This document shows positions 9,902 through 20,742 of a stretch of 64,000 bases of DNA, in pieces (position 1 is the stretch's first letter; every line of letters starts with the position of its first letter). Both the position numbers and the translations under genes were made by a program. The notes beneath the pieces are model-generated. The model had not been told where the DNA came from, ran no database searches, and saw only the letters and a list, made by a program, of their open reading frames with translations. The DNA comes from Helianthus annuus (Eukaryota; Streptophyta; Magnoliopsida; Asterales; Asteraceae), in contig NC_035449.2 of assembly GCF_002127325.2 (NCBI RefSeq), positions 77,600,693-77,664,692 on the forward strand. Reading direction: 5' to 3'.

Positions 9902-10771
9902 ATGGGTTACAATTGTGGTTACAGTTTTCAACAGAAATCAAACCATAATCGTAATTTCAAAAAGAAAGGTCTCGGTTTTATTCCACCGAAAAACTATAAA
10001 AATGAAAAATTTTATAAACAAAAAAATATGTTTGTTTCAGGGAAAACTTCGGAAGCTGAAAAAGAAAAATTATTCAGAAATCAGACAAATCAGGAATTCC
10101 TTGCCAAGAAGCAAGAAGAACCAAAGAAGACCGAAGTTCTGAAGAAGGTTGAAAAGAGATCCTGTTTTCAGTGTAAAGCTGTTGGTCATCTTGCGAAAGA
10201 TTGTCCGAAGACATTCAGACCAAAACAAGAAATCTCAAGAAAAATGAAAGAAAAAGTTGTTGAAACGACTGAACTATCAACTCGGAAGTTTACAGGCTTT
10301 GAAAATTCAACTTATGAAAAAGGAGAATCTTCAAAGAGTGCTTCCAAACGCATAGCCAAAGAATCAAATCAGAAATGGGTTGTGAAAGGTTCAGGTAACA
10401 GTTCTGGTGATGAATCTGATTCCATAAAATCAGAGGAGCCATGTGTTGAAGGAAAGGTTGTAAAGAAAATTCCGAAAGTGGACGATGTGAATTTTCCGCC
10501 ACTACATGCTAACAATTACAAATCTAAAATCGGAAAAGTTGATGTTCCAAATCAATTTTATTCAGACAAGAAGAAAATTGATGTTGGAAAAACTTTCAAC
10601 GGCAATGTGAAACGCATCTTTGGAAAAATGGCCAGTGGTAAGGCCCAAAGCATTCAGGAGTTTTATGCTTCCAAAGGATGGGTTTACAAGTCGGTTGAAA
10701 AGAGGGATGAAAATGATGAGGTTACACCCAAGGATGGTCAGGCTTGGGTGGATATATTTTTCCAAGAATAA
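9902..10771 (+). CDS. Copia gag, C-terminal part with second zinc knuckle
   Basis: This frame is in phase with 8252-9814 and separated from it by one stop codon, so the two probably form one protein. It is Lys-rich (KKK, KNYKNEKFYKQKN). It carries a second CCHC knuckle, CFQCKAVGHLAKDCPK, at about residues 89-104 and ends in a short acidic/aromatic tail. In autonomous relatives this region leads into protease and pol; here the frame simply stops at 10771. No protease motif (D-S/T-G) is seen. The function of the extension is unknown. Confidence 0.75.
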   Translation: MGYNCGYSFQQKSNHNRNFKKKGLGFIPPKNYKNEKFYKQKNMFVSGKTSEAEKEKLFRNQTNQEFLAKKQEEPKKTEVLKKVEKRSCFQCKAVGHLAKDCPKTFRPKQEISRKMKEKVVETTELSTRKFTGFENSTYEKGESSKSASKRIAKESNQKWVVKGSGNSSGDESDSIKSEEPCVEGKVVKKIPKVDDVNFPPLHANNYKSKIGKVDVPNQFYSDKKKIDVGKTFNGNVKRIFGKMASGKAQSIQEFYASKGWVYKSVEKRDENDEVTPKDGQAWVDIFFQE

Positions 10772-12794
10772 AATCCTGACTTGCCGGAGATCCCAAGATG
10801 GTATTGTGGATCATGAATCGGCATCTTTCTAAATCTGTTTGTGAAGTTGCAGGACTTGCCAAAACTCCCAGGTTTGTAAGCGAGGAGTAGGAATCGGCAC
10901 CTTGAGAATTCAACCAAAAGATGGTAATTGGTTGAAAAAAACAGGTTTGAAGAGCTTGAATTGCTAAACCTACAATTGGTTAAATAGTTGTGATTGGTGT
11001 AGATCTTACAAGTGGTTAAATCAGGGTCATTAAATTGGACTTGATTTAATTATCATTCAAGAATTTGGTAAACAAAGTGATGATTTGAACCCCATTTTAC
11101 AAAAGATAAAAACAACTAAACTTATTTTTCGAAAAAACCATTCTGATTAAAACAAACTTAAGTGTTTTTGAAATCATTATGGGAAAATAGTTTGTTGTGA
11201 GGGGGAGTTCTGATTGTTTAAGCCAAACGGATGGAGAATTGAAGTGTTTTGATATCAGTTGTCATGTTTTGTACAGTTTGTTTTCAATTTTCTTTAGATG
11301 TATTTGAATTTTAGGGGGAGTAAGAATATTTAGAAAATCCAAAAACATCAGAAAATTTGAAAAAGCCAAAAACATGATAAAATTGAAAAATGAGTTTTTG
11401 TTGCGATAAAGAGGAAATGATAGTACATCAGTGAACTATCACGACATGCTAAAGAAATGTAAAGTTTAAATGTGATAAACAATCTTACTGCGGATGTGTC
11501 AGTAGATTTTCGCACATTTAGTAAATTGAAACGAGATATAAACCTAAATCAAACTTGCTTAATTCGTGGGTAACTATTCTTGGATATATGGGTAACCCCC
11601 GAAATCTTGTTTGAAAGGTCCCGTATTCTGAGATACTAGGTCTTTATGCTCAGTGATATCTGGGGTATTATTCCGGGACTTATGCTGTATGGAAATACTG
11701 ACCTAGTCCCCGAATAATACTTTCTGCAAAAAGCTTTGAAATATAAGCGCCGCCCTCAGCAAACTGATTAAACAATAAAATTGGTAATCTTTGCTGTTGT
11801 AACAAAAGATCCTCTAAAGGGGACCCACCAAAAGTCGAAGCCGTCATCTCTCTGCGTATACGGAAGTATCGACCTGAGCTCTCACGGCCCTCGCACATTA
11901 CCCCTTTACAGATATCATCTGTGGTATACTCACCTGTAAGACTGAATATTTGGGATCTGGATATGGGAGTATATTCAAGTGGAGTGATACACAATTAAGT
12001 TTAAGTCTTTAAAACATTAATATCGTATCTCGAATCGATTGAAATTTGTGTTGAAAATTTAAGTGGACAAACATACTGACAATCTAGGTAAATTGTTTAG
12101 AACTTATCATGTAATCAAGCTTAACGGTGTTAGTGATATGTTTGATAACTGATATGATCCTCTTGCACAAACTCACAAAAATATTGTTTGTAAATATTTT
12201 TTTCGCATTTACTTTCTTTTAGAAAAATCCAAAATGATTTTTAGTGTGTTTTAGCATAAATTTTGAAAAAAATCAAAAAGATTTTCGACAACTGGTGTTG
12301 AGATGCTGATTTTCGAAATTCAAAGTGCTAAACTTGAAGAACTGGTTTGGGGAGTGTTTGAGAGTTAAATGATGAAGTTGTTTTTGATAAAAACCAGTAA
12401 TGTTCTTGAATGCAAAATCATTATTGCTGATTGGTTCTATATAGTTTCTAAAATTGTTGAAAAGTTTATCTTTATAGAAACTTATGGTTGGGTAGAGATT
12501 GTGCAGGTGTTAAAGTGCCAGGTTTCGATCTAGAACCTGATGAGAGCCTGTTAAAGATCTCAGAACCAGTGAAAGATTGACTTTCAGATTACGATCCCAG
12601 CTATGTGAGAGGGGGAGTCTGAAGACACCGTGCCAACATTCAAGAGAGAAGAAATTTGTTGATGATGGAGATAGAGAACCAGGATTTTTGGATCGACAAA
12701 TATTTCAGAAGCAGATTGTGACTGATGAAGATTGTAGATTGCAGACTGGAATGAAGACATTGATGAAAACTCCGTCAACATCCGAGGGGGAGTT
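10772..12794 (+). other. Non-coding 3' region of gag-only element, with several polypurine tracts
   Basis: About 2 kb without a sense frame. Gggggag tracts occur near 11200-11210, 11313-11320, 12608-12617 and, next to the LTR, 12783-12792; the last is the expected primer for plus-strand synthesis. A 104-codon antisense frame lies at 11680-11994 in a GC-richer island. Pol would be expected here in an autonomous element, and no pol motif is recognisable on either strand. Confidence 0.75.
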
Positions 12795-13264
12795 TGTTAG
12801 TGCACCTACGTCTGCTGACTACGTCGTTCATCAAGTCTTGAAGATTGATCTGATCAGAAATGGCACAGAATCATAGATCTAGATGTTTTGTATAGAATCG
12901 CTTATGGGTACTTGTTCTAGGGTCGCTTTTGTGTCAGTTTGAGTATGGATCGCCTATTTGGACTTAGTTAGGATCGCTTATATGACATCATTGTTGGACC
13001 ACTCATATGGCATGTCATATGAGCGGCCCAGAGAGTCTATAAATACCAAAGGCGATCCAACACACATAGTAGTAGTGTAATTCTTCCGGCGAGCCACGAA
13101 GTGCTGCCGAAGTGCTGTCAGACCTTGTATTTGTGCTTGAAATCAATACAACAGCAATATTAGAGTGAATACGGCTTCAATCGCACCAGATTATTAGTTT
13201 CCGCCTCTTAATCTGGACGAGAGCTTCTCTGAACGACTCAAACAGGTCGAAACACGATCCTACA
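12795..13264 (+). repeat. 3' LTR of the gag-only element
   Basis: It matches 5981-6450 over all 470 bases with one difference (a at 13001). It is followed by the duplicated attca at 13265-13269, after which the interrupted LTR of element B resumes at 13270. Confidence 0.95.
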
Positions 13265-13269
13265 ATTCA

Positions 13270-14636
13270 AGTATGCATAATCAGTCTCACAGTCTCAAGG
13301 TTCACGTATAAATAAAAGTCATAGCATGTATCAATTCAATAATCACCGAGTAGCACATAGCAGTTATATACACTCATACAATCCACGGTTTACATGTCAC
13401 ACGTATGTTTCATAACAGTACACAATAGTTAAGTGTGCTATTAAAACCGAATCATGTTTTTCCCAGTCATAACTAACAGTGTTAACAGACAAAGGTCAAC
13501 CATATAGTCATTCATTATCAAACATGTTCTAAACTACAGTCTGTTGTGTGAACTGTTCCTCTGGGCGGCGAAACTCTAACCGATGAAAGAACCCCAACAT
13601 TCGTCATAACAACCTTGGCGAAACATCACATGTTTCGTCGGCTACAAGTGTGGCAAAACATCACAAGTTTCGTCGGCCGCATGTGTGGCGAAACATCACA
13701 AGTTTCGTCTGAATCAGTTACAGAAACCTCAACTGCACAAATTTAACATAACTATGGGTCAAGCGATGGTTACTAACTAACCCTAATACGATCCTTCATC
13801 ATAACACTTTCCAATCATTAGATCTCAATACGCAGATTTAGCGAAATCCTTAATCATGCTCATTTAACAGTTTATTCACCACATACCGTTTATTCACAAC
13901 ATACAGAATTGCACAAACTAGTTAACCCTTAATCATCATCATTAATCAAGCAGCACATTAGTGGATTACGAAATCAAGATTACATGTATATATATCACCA
14001 TCAACGAATCACAAAACTCACATGAGATTGTACAATCCTAATTATATGACTTTCAATTCAAACATCAATCATAACCCAAATCATTCAGCAAATAACCTCA
14101 CTTATAACAATAGATATCTACACACACAGCATCACAAATAGATCGAATCGGGTCGCCATGACTAACCGGTTGTGAGATGGAACACACAAAAACTTCAAAA
14201 GAATGGTGATTGCCGTCGGATGCAAGGGAGAGGAGAAAGTGTCTAGGGTTTCGCTAATTTCAACTTACGCAACTTATGCGAATACACAGTTCTTATAACC
14301 TAAACACCTTTAGGCCTCATATGGGCCAGAAGCCCATTTCAAAGAAACCCCATTGGACGAAACTCCAGTGTTTCATCGACTGAAGAGTGTGACGAAAGTT
14401 ACATGTTTCGTCGAAGATGGATGATGGCGAAAGTCTAATGTTTAATCTCACAAAATATGCATGTGACAAGTCTATCCACTCTTAAGTAGTTCATAAATTT
14501 TATTAAATAACCAAACAATCATACAACCACTAAACATATACCAACATGAACAAGTTACAATGCATACGAATTATGAAAACACTTTGCGAAACGAGTAACA
14601 TGTCAAGTATGGACCTTGAAAACTCGAGTTATCATA
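13270..14636 (-). repeat. Left (3') LTR of element B, inner part
   Basis: It matches 19371-20737 in order. It contains a cluster of gaaacatcaca/gtttcgtc units (13610-13710, 14350-14440) whose GAAAC and GTTTC halves can pair, and ends at TATCATA where the other copy has TGTCACA. No gene is present. The junction with the internal region at 14637 is followed by atttcgtcccgaaat, as in related gypsy 3' ends. Confidence 0.9.
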
Positions 14637-14704
14637 TCATCCCTAACTTGAAAGAAATTTCGTCCCGAAATTTGACAAGTAATCCAAAACAGCAAGACGT
14701 TAAC

Positions 14705-15169
14705 TCAGGATGATTGTGGATTTTCCGCGGGTACCACATCATTCCCAACTTGAATGGGAATTTCGTCCCGAAATTCACCAGTTGTGCCAGACTTAGATTT
14801 GCCAGACTTAGTCTTGTCATCTGGGAATAAATGTGGGTACTTGAGCTTCATCTGATCCTCGCGTTCCCATGTGAACTCTGGTCTGCGTCTTGAGTTCCAA
14901 CGAACCCTCACGATTGGAATTCGGCTATGCTTACGGACCTTGACCTTCCGGCTAAGGGTATTAGCTACAACGTTAGCTTTACCAGGGTGATACTTGATGG
15001 CGCAATCGTAGTCATTTAAGAGTTCTACCCAGCGACGCTGTCGCATCTTCAAATCCTTCTGGTCAAAAACATGCTGAAGACTCCTGTGGTCGGTATAAAT
15101 AGTGCATTTAGTACCGTACAGGTAATGCCTCCAGATCTTTAACGCGAAAACCACAGCCCCCAACTCCAA
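14705..15169 (-). pseudogene. RNase H joined directly to chromodomain remnant (integrase deleted), element B
   Basis: The minus-strand frame opens with an RNase H block ([40 protein letters not shown]). It runs through [12 protein letters not shown] straight into IPIVRVRW and [18 protein letters not shown], the conserved chromodomain-like C-terminus of such pol proteins. The zinc-finger and DDE parts of integrase, normally some 350-400 residues, are missing, yet the frame is open across the junction near 14945-14955. Both parental segments would carry an RKVK-like run there, so a deletion at short homology is likely (inference). The upstream side is cut off by a frame break at about 15170. 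Confidence 0.85.
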
Positions 15170-16081
15170 GTTGTGTAATTCTTCTCATGAACCTTCAGTT
15201 GTCGAGAAGCATAAGCGATCACATTGTTGCGTTGCATCAGCACGCAACCAAGTCCCTGAATAGAAGCATCACAGTAGACCACAAAATCCTCGGTACCTTT
15301 AGGTAGAGACAAGATCGGTGCACTGCAGAGTTTCTATTTCAGTAGTTGGAACGCATCCTCCTGCTTGCTTCCCCAAGAATACACAACACCTTTCTATGTC
15401 AACGAGGTTAGTGGTTGAGCGATCTTCGAGAATTCCTTGATAAATCTTCAATAATACCCAGCGAGACCAAGAAATTGTCGCACCTCCATAGGATTCTTTG
15501 GTGCCGCCCAATTCCTGATAGCATCAACCTTAGCAAGATCCACGTGTATCCCTGATTCACTGACGATGTGGCCAAGGAAGTGCACTTCTCGTATCCAGAA
15601 ATCGCACTTAGAAAACTTCGCGTGGAGCTGCTCCTTCCTCAGGAGTTCCAAAATAAGACGCAAATGTCGCTCGTGATCCTCCTTGCTCTTTGAGTAGATC
15701 AGAATGTCTTCGATGAATACAATAACGAAATCATCAAGGTACGGCTTGCACACACAGTTCATGAGGTCCATGAAGACCGCTGGTGCGTTTGTCAACCCCA
15801 AATGGCATAACCAAAAACTCATAGTGACCATATCGTGTTCGAAAAGCCGTCTTAGGGACATCCTCCTCTCGGGCTCTCATCTGATGATAGCCTGATCTTA
15901 AGTCGATCTTCGAGTAGAAACTTGACCCCTGCAACTGGTCAAACAAGTCGTCGATACGCGGCAAAGAATAGCGGTTCTTAACTGTTACCTTGTTGAGTTC
16001 TCGATAATCTATACACATACGGAAGGACCCGTCCTTCTTCTTTACAAACAAAATCGGGGCTCCCCAAGGCGAAGAACTGGG
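15170..16081 (-). pseudogene. Reverse transcriptase of element B, several lesions
   Basis: Minus-strand blocks [53 protein letters not shown] and [12 protein letters not shown] identify gypsy RT. Lesions are a TGA at about 16079-16081, an extra G near 15795 that shifts frame after the MPFG block, a TGA after GYY (about 15446) and further breaks into RNase H. The catalytic block reads [10 protein letters not shown] where the family has FIDDILIYSK, so the first active-site Asp is Glu. At least two stops look like CGA-to-TGA changes. The enzyme is non-functional. Confidence 0.9.
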
Positions 16082-17521
16082 TCAGATAAAACCTCTATCC
16101 AACAGTGCTTGAAGTTGATTCGATAGCTCTTGCAACTCTCCTGGTGCAAGAGGGTAAGGGGCACGAGCAATCAGAGTTGCCCCTGGCATGAGGTCAATCT
16201 GAAATTCCACCTGTCGATGTGGAGGTAAACCAGGTAACTCTTCAAGAAACACGTCAGGAAACTCACGAACAACTGGAAGGTCCTTGACCTTCCTTTCTTC
16301 AGGTTGTGAATCGGTGACAAGAGCTAGAATAGCAGGGTAGCCCTTTCGTAGACACTTCTGGGCTTTCATGACTGAGATGATGCCAACCATGGCACCACTG
16401 CGATGCCCCTGTACTGACAAGCATTCTCCATTGGGGAGAGGGATACGCACGACTTTCTCCTTACAGAGAATTTCCGCCTGATGCTTAGACAACCAATCCA
16501 TGCCAACGACCACATCAAAACTTCCAAGAGTAACAGGGAGTAGGTCAATGTCAAACACTTGACCCATGAGATCAAGTTTACAACCAAACAGAACATGAGA
16601 AGCTTCTATTGGTTTACCATTAGCTAATTCTACTACATGCTTATTTATAAGAGGTGTGGGAGTCAACCCTAACTGACGACTGAACCCCAAAGACACATAA
16701 CTCCAATCGGCACTAGAGTCGAATAAAATAGAAGCAATCAGATTGTTCACAAAAAACGTACCAGTCACAACATTGCCATCGTTACGAGCTTCCCCAGCTC
16801 CAATAGTGAACACTCTCCCATGCGCGCCATTTCCACCATTGCCCCCATTGTTGTTGTTTCCGTTGTTGTTGTTCCCATTGTTGTTACCACCAGCATTCTG
16901 ATTTAATTGAGGGCAGTCTCGCCTGATGTGACCCTCGACTCCACATTGAAAACATCCCTTACGATTTCCACGGTTTTGTTGGGGTCGTTGCCTTTCCTGC
17001 TGCTGTGACTGTTGTTGTTGCGGGGTGTGTTGTTGCTGCTGATTCGGAAGTGAAACCTTACAATCCTTGGCCATAAGCCCCACTTTGTTGCACCTGTGAC
17101 ATACTCGGGTACACTGTCCCCGATGGTGATAGTTGCACTTATTGCACTTCGGCAGTTTCCCCGCGTAAGAACCCTGACCCGAACTGTTGCCCTGGCTTTG
17201 ATTAACAGAGGACTGACTGAAGCTGCGATTGTTGTTATTGTCTGGTCGCTTCTGTGACTGATTCGAGTTCGTCACCTTATCTACATCATTCCATTTCCGC
17301 TTACTATCAGTAGCGGGCGTAGTAGCTGTGGTTGCAGTAGCAGTAGTGGCAGAAACGCGCGGTGGTAGCGAGCCACACTCCACCTCCTGATCTGTGATCT
17401 TGTGAGTCAAACGGATAATCTGAGGTAAGTTGTTGAGGTTCGCTGCAGTAACCAAACCCTTCACCCGTGGAGCTAATCCCTTGATGAGCAGTTCTATTCT
17501 CCAGTGCGGAAGTCGGGACAA
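16082..17521 (-). pseudogene. Gag C-terminus and protease of element B
   Basis: The open minus-strand frame contains gag helices (ELLIKGLAPRVKGLV), a cysteine cluster CNKCNYHHRGQC, a CCHC knuckle CFQCGVEGHIRRDCPQ, a Gly/Asn-rich stretch, then the aspartic protease (ILFDSSADWSYVSLG and VVGMDWL) and the linker to RT. The protease signature reads DSS instead of DSG, which would spoil the active site. The ORF start at 17521 is only where the frame reopens: a deletion plus frameshift near 17510 separates it from the gag N-terminus. Confidence 0.88.
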
Positions 17522-18025
17522 ATTCGCGAGGACAATACTCCTCCCTTATCAACTCCTTAAAATCATCCCAAGTAGTGGCATTTGCTACCTCGATGCCCAA
17601 CATCTGAACCTGGGCATTCCACCATGTCAGGGCACCATCCTCGAGTGTGCCCGTAGCATACTTCACTCTGTCCCCAGCAAGACAGTTACATATCGCAAAC
17701 ACCGATTCTGCCTTCTCAAACCAACGCATGAGTCCTACAGCCCCTTCAGTCCCACTGAAGGTTTGTGGCTTACAATCCATGAACATCTTGAACGTACAAG
17801 CAGGTGGATTGTTTTGGTTTTGTTGCGCTTGCTGACCTAATGGATGAAAGAAAATACATTACAGGGGTAACGGTTGTGTACACGACACAAGAACAAAAGG
17901 TAATTGGCACATATCGTACCAGCTTGGTAGGCTGCCAAAGCCTTAGCCACACGTGTGTTAATTAGGTTTGTCAGCTCAGCCTGGGTCATCGCAATATGAC
18001 CACGTCCGTGACCTCATCCGCTCAT
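17307..18025 (-). pseudogene. Gag N-terminus of element B, with a probable 83-nt intron
   Basis: The ATG is at 18023-18025, and a TGA three codons later (18014-18016) stops it. The frame then gives AMTQAELTNLINTRVAKALAAYQA up to 17920. A GT...AG intron fits 17919-17837: joining the flanks makes QAGQQAQQNQNNPP, which continues smoothly into MFMDCKPQTFSG and the gag block GALTWWNAQV (17307-17786). The intron reading comes from frame continuity and splice dinucleotides, not from transcripts. Near 17510 roughly 30-40 residues are missing and the frame shifts. Confidence 0.75.
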
Positions 18026-18560
18026 GTTTCTATATAAGAGAAGGGGAAAAGGTCAAGAGTCGAGATAAAGTAGGAGTTAAACTCACAACAACCTCTACCG
18101 ATTACAAAGTACAACAGACAACAAAGTGGAACCCCCTTCATACTTGTTAGATCTCACTGGGACTCGCATGCACCCCACATTATTATTATGTGTGCACCCA
18201 CAATAATATTGCGATTTGCATGTTTATCTCAGCTCCTCCCAACTCATGCTAAAAGGTTCCTCAAGTTCTCGCAAGAAAACAAAACACCACAAACATAAAC
18301 CATGAAAAGCTAACAGGATATTGCGCTGTGACTCTATCAATCACATAACTCGGGTAAATGCTCATGTATTGAGTCTGAAATGCTAAGTGTGTGCAATCAC
18401 ATGCAACATTGTACATAAGTGTATACTAGATATGCAATGCAATAAGTAAACTATAGACGAACCTTGCAATCTGGAGCTGAGTGTCATGGTCGCTTTCTAA
18501 ACTGTTCGGTTATAGTCTGGTTTTATAAAACGTTTTAAAACCTAGTTCACTATAACCAGT
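18026..18560 (-). other. Leader of gypsy element B
   Basis: Non-coding stretch between the primer site and gag. It has no recognisable domains or repeats. An accidental 60-codon plus-strand frame here has no supporting feature. Confidence 0.6.
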
Positions 18561-18573
18561 GGCTCTGATACCA
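18561..18573 (-). promoter_or_regulatory. Primer binding site, tRNA-Met type (element B)
   Basis: The minus strand reads TGGTATCAGAGCC three bases inside the right LTR that starts at 18577. This sets 18577-20737 as the 5' LTR and the minus strand as coding strand. Confidence 0.92.
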
Positions 18574-18576
18574 AAC

Positions 18577-20737
18577 TGTCACACCCCCAAAATACCACAT
18601 GCGGAAAACACGCTAGGTGTGTGACGTACCAGGATTCAGCCACCAATCACATTGAACTAATAGTAAATCAACATCAAGTTTATGTTTATTAAATTAAGCA
18701 TTCATAAATGTCAAACACGAGTTATCAGATTCAGCGGAAGCAAAGACAAAATATTGTTCAAGGTATTCCAAAACCAAATGCAATAGTGTTAAATAACATT
18801 AAGACAATCCTCAGCAACATGACCATGACCACTCCAGCCATCCAGATAGCAAGTTCCCATCCAAAGTACCTAACGACCTGCGAGCATGCAACAAGTGTGT
18901 CAGACAATGCTGGTGAGTTCACAGTTTTACGAAAACGTTAATTACCAAGTGTTTAATCCAATGTGTTAACAAATCCGAAAGTAATGTTGATAATATCTCA
19001 ATACTGAACAAGACGGCTCCTGATGTATGTTTTGCCCGTTCCCCAGTGCTCCTATCAAAGCACTGGGCATGACTGGGTCATTAGTTCACACCCGTCCTCT
19101 CCGGTACGAGGTGAGGATGCGAAACCTAAGTAGCGCTACCAACTAATACCTCGCTACCTCTCCGGTAACAAAAAGATGGGACTTAAGAGTGATAGAGTGA
19201 GATTATTATCCAACATCCAAGTTTTACCCAAAAGGCTTATCCCTCCCCTGGATACCCACCGACTGTCCCAACCACTGGGACGCATGCTCAAGAGTAGTGA
19301 ACTCACCTGGGTCTGCTCGGTATGACTAGTTACTCGCACACACTAACTCAGTCAAAGCCTATGGTATTCAAGTATGCATAATCAGTCTCACAGTCTCAAG
19401 GTTCACGTATAAATAAAAGTCATAGCGTGTATCAATTCAATAATCACCGAGTAGCACATAGCAGTTATATACACTCATACAATCCACAGTTTACATGTCA
19501 CACGTATGTTTCATAACAGTACACAACATTTAAGTGTGCTATTAAAATCGAATCATGTTTTTCCCAGTCATAACTAACAGTGTTAACAGACAAAGGTCAA
19601 CCATATAGTCATTCATTATCAAACATGTTCTAAATTACAGTCTGTTGTGTGAACTGTTCCTCTGGGCGGCGAAACTCTAACCGACAAAAGAACCCCAACA
19701 TTCGTCATAACAACCCCGGTGAAAAATCACATGTTTCGTCGGCTACAAGTGTGGCGAAACATCACAAGTTTCGTCGGCTGCATGTGTGGCGAAACATCAC
19801 AAGTTTCGTCTGAATCAGTTACAAAAACCTCAGCTGCACAAATTTAACATAACTATGGGTCAAGCGATGGTTACTAACTAACCCTAATACGATCCTTCAT
19901 CATAACAGTTTCCAATCATTTAATCTCAATACGCAGATTTAGCGAAATCCTTAATCATGCCCATTTAACAGTTTATTCACCACATACAGTTTATTCACAA
20001 GATACAGAATTGCACAAACTAGTTAACCCTTAATCATCATTGTTAATCAAGCAGCACATTAGTGGATTACGAAATCAAGATTACATGTATATATTTCACC
20101 ATCAACGAATCACAAAACTCACATGAGATTGTACAATGCTAATTATATGACTTTCAATTCAAACACCAATCATAACCCAAATCATTCAGCAAATAACCTC
20201 ACTTAAAACAATAGATATCTACACACACAGCATCACAAATAGATCGAATCGGGTTGTCGTGACTAACCGGTTGTGAGATGGAACACACAAGAACTTCAAA
20301 AGAATGGTGATTGCCGTCGGATGCAAGGGAGAGGAGAAAGTGTCTAGGGTTTCGCTAATTTCAACTTACGCAACTTATGCGAATACACAGTTCTTATAAC
20401 CTAAACACCTTTGGGCCTCATATGGGCCAGAAGCCCATTTCAACGAAACCCCATTGGACGAAACTCCAGTGTTTCGTCGACTGAAGAGTGTGACGAAAGT
20501 TGCATGTTTCGTCGAAGATGGATGATGGCGAAAGTCTAATGTTTAATCTCACAAAAGATGCATGTGACAAGTCTATCCACTCTTAAATAGTTCATAAATT
20601 TTATTAACTAACCAAACAATCATACAACCACTAAACATATACCAACATGAACAAGTTACAATGCATACGAATTATGAAAACACTTTGCGAAACGAGTAAC
20701 ATGTCAAGTAAGGACCTTGAAAACTCGGGTTGTCACA
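18577..20737 (-). repeat. Right (5') LTR of element B
   Basis: An intact 2161-bp LTR, TGTCACACCCCC to TTGTCACA, followed by the target duplication taaac at 20738-20742. It carries the gaaac/gtttc clusters at about 19715-19820 and 20455-20530, matching the left LTR. No gene is present. Confidence 0.95.
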
Positions 20738-20742
20738 TAAAC

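Larger units (their letters stand above)
5981..13264 (+). mobile_element. Gag-only (TR-GAG-like) copia-type LTR retrotransposon, very young
   Basis: Its 470-bp LTRs (5981-6450, 12795-13264) start TGTTAGTG and end CCTACA, with target duplication attca at 5976-5980 and 13265-13269. A tRNA-Met primer site follows the left LTR at 6453 and a purine tract (gagggggag) precedes the right LTR. Between them are a repeat-rich leader, three gag-type frames (7134-10771) and about 2 kb of non-coding DNA. I find no protease, integrase, RT or RNase H. The LTRs differ by one base (6187 g, 13001 a), so insertion was recent and must have used enzymes from another element. TR-GAG is the published name for gag-only LTR elements; membership here is by structure. 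Confidence 0.92.
5187..20737 (-). mobile_element. Ty3/gypsy chromovirus-like element B, integrase deleted, with a nested insertion
   Basis: The element is bounded by a perfect 5-bp target duplication, taaac at 5182-5186 and 20738-20742. Both LTRs are 2161 bp once the nested element is removed (left 5187-5980 plus 13270-14636; right 18577-20737). The primer site is at 18561-18573. Gag lies at about 17307-18025, gag-protease at 16082-17521, RT at 15170-16081 and RNase H plus a chromodomain remnant at 14705-15169, all on the minus strand. The integrase core is absent. It sits inside the LTR of element A and is itself hit by the gag-only element at 5981. The first 175 or so aligned LTR bases differ at about seven sites by eye, so it is clearly older than the nested element. 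Confidence 0.93.

Noticed and set aside
13605..13710. CRISPR-like spaced repeats (gaaacatcacaagtttcg)
   Set aside because: The units are irregular, there are no unique spacers of constant length, and the site is within a plant gypsy LTR.
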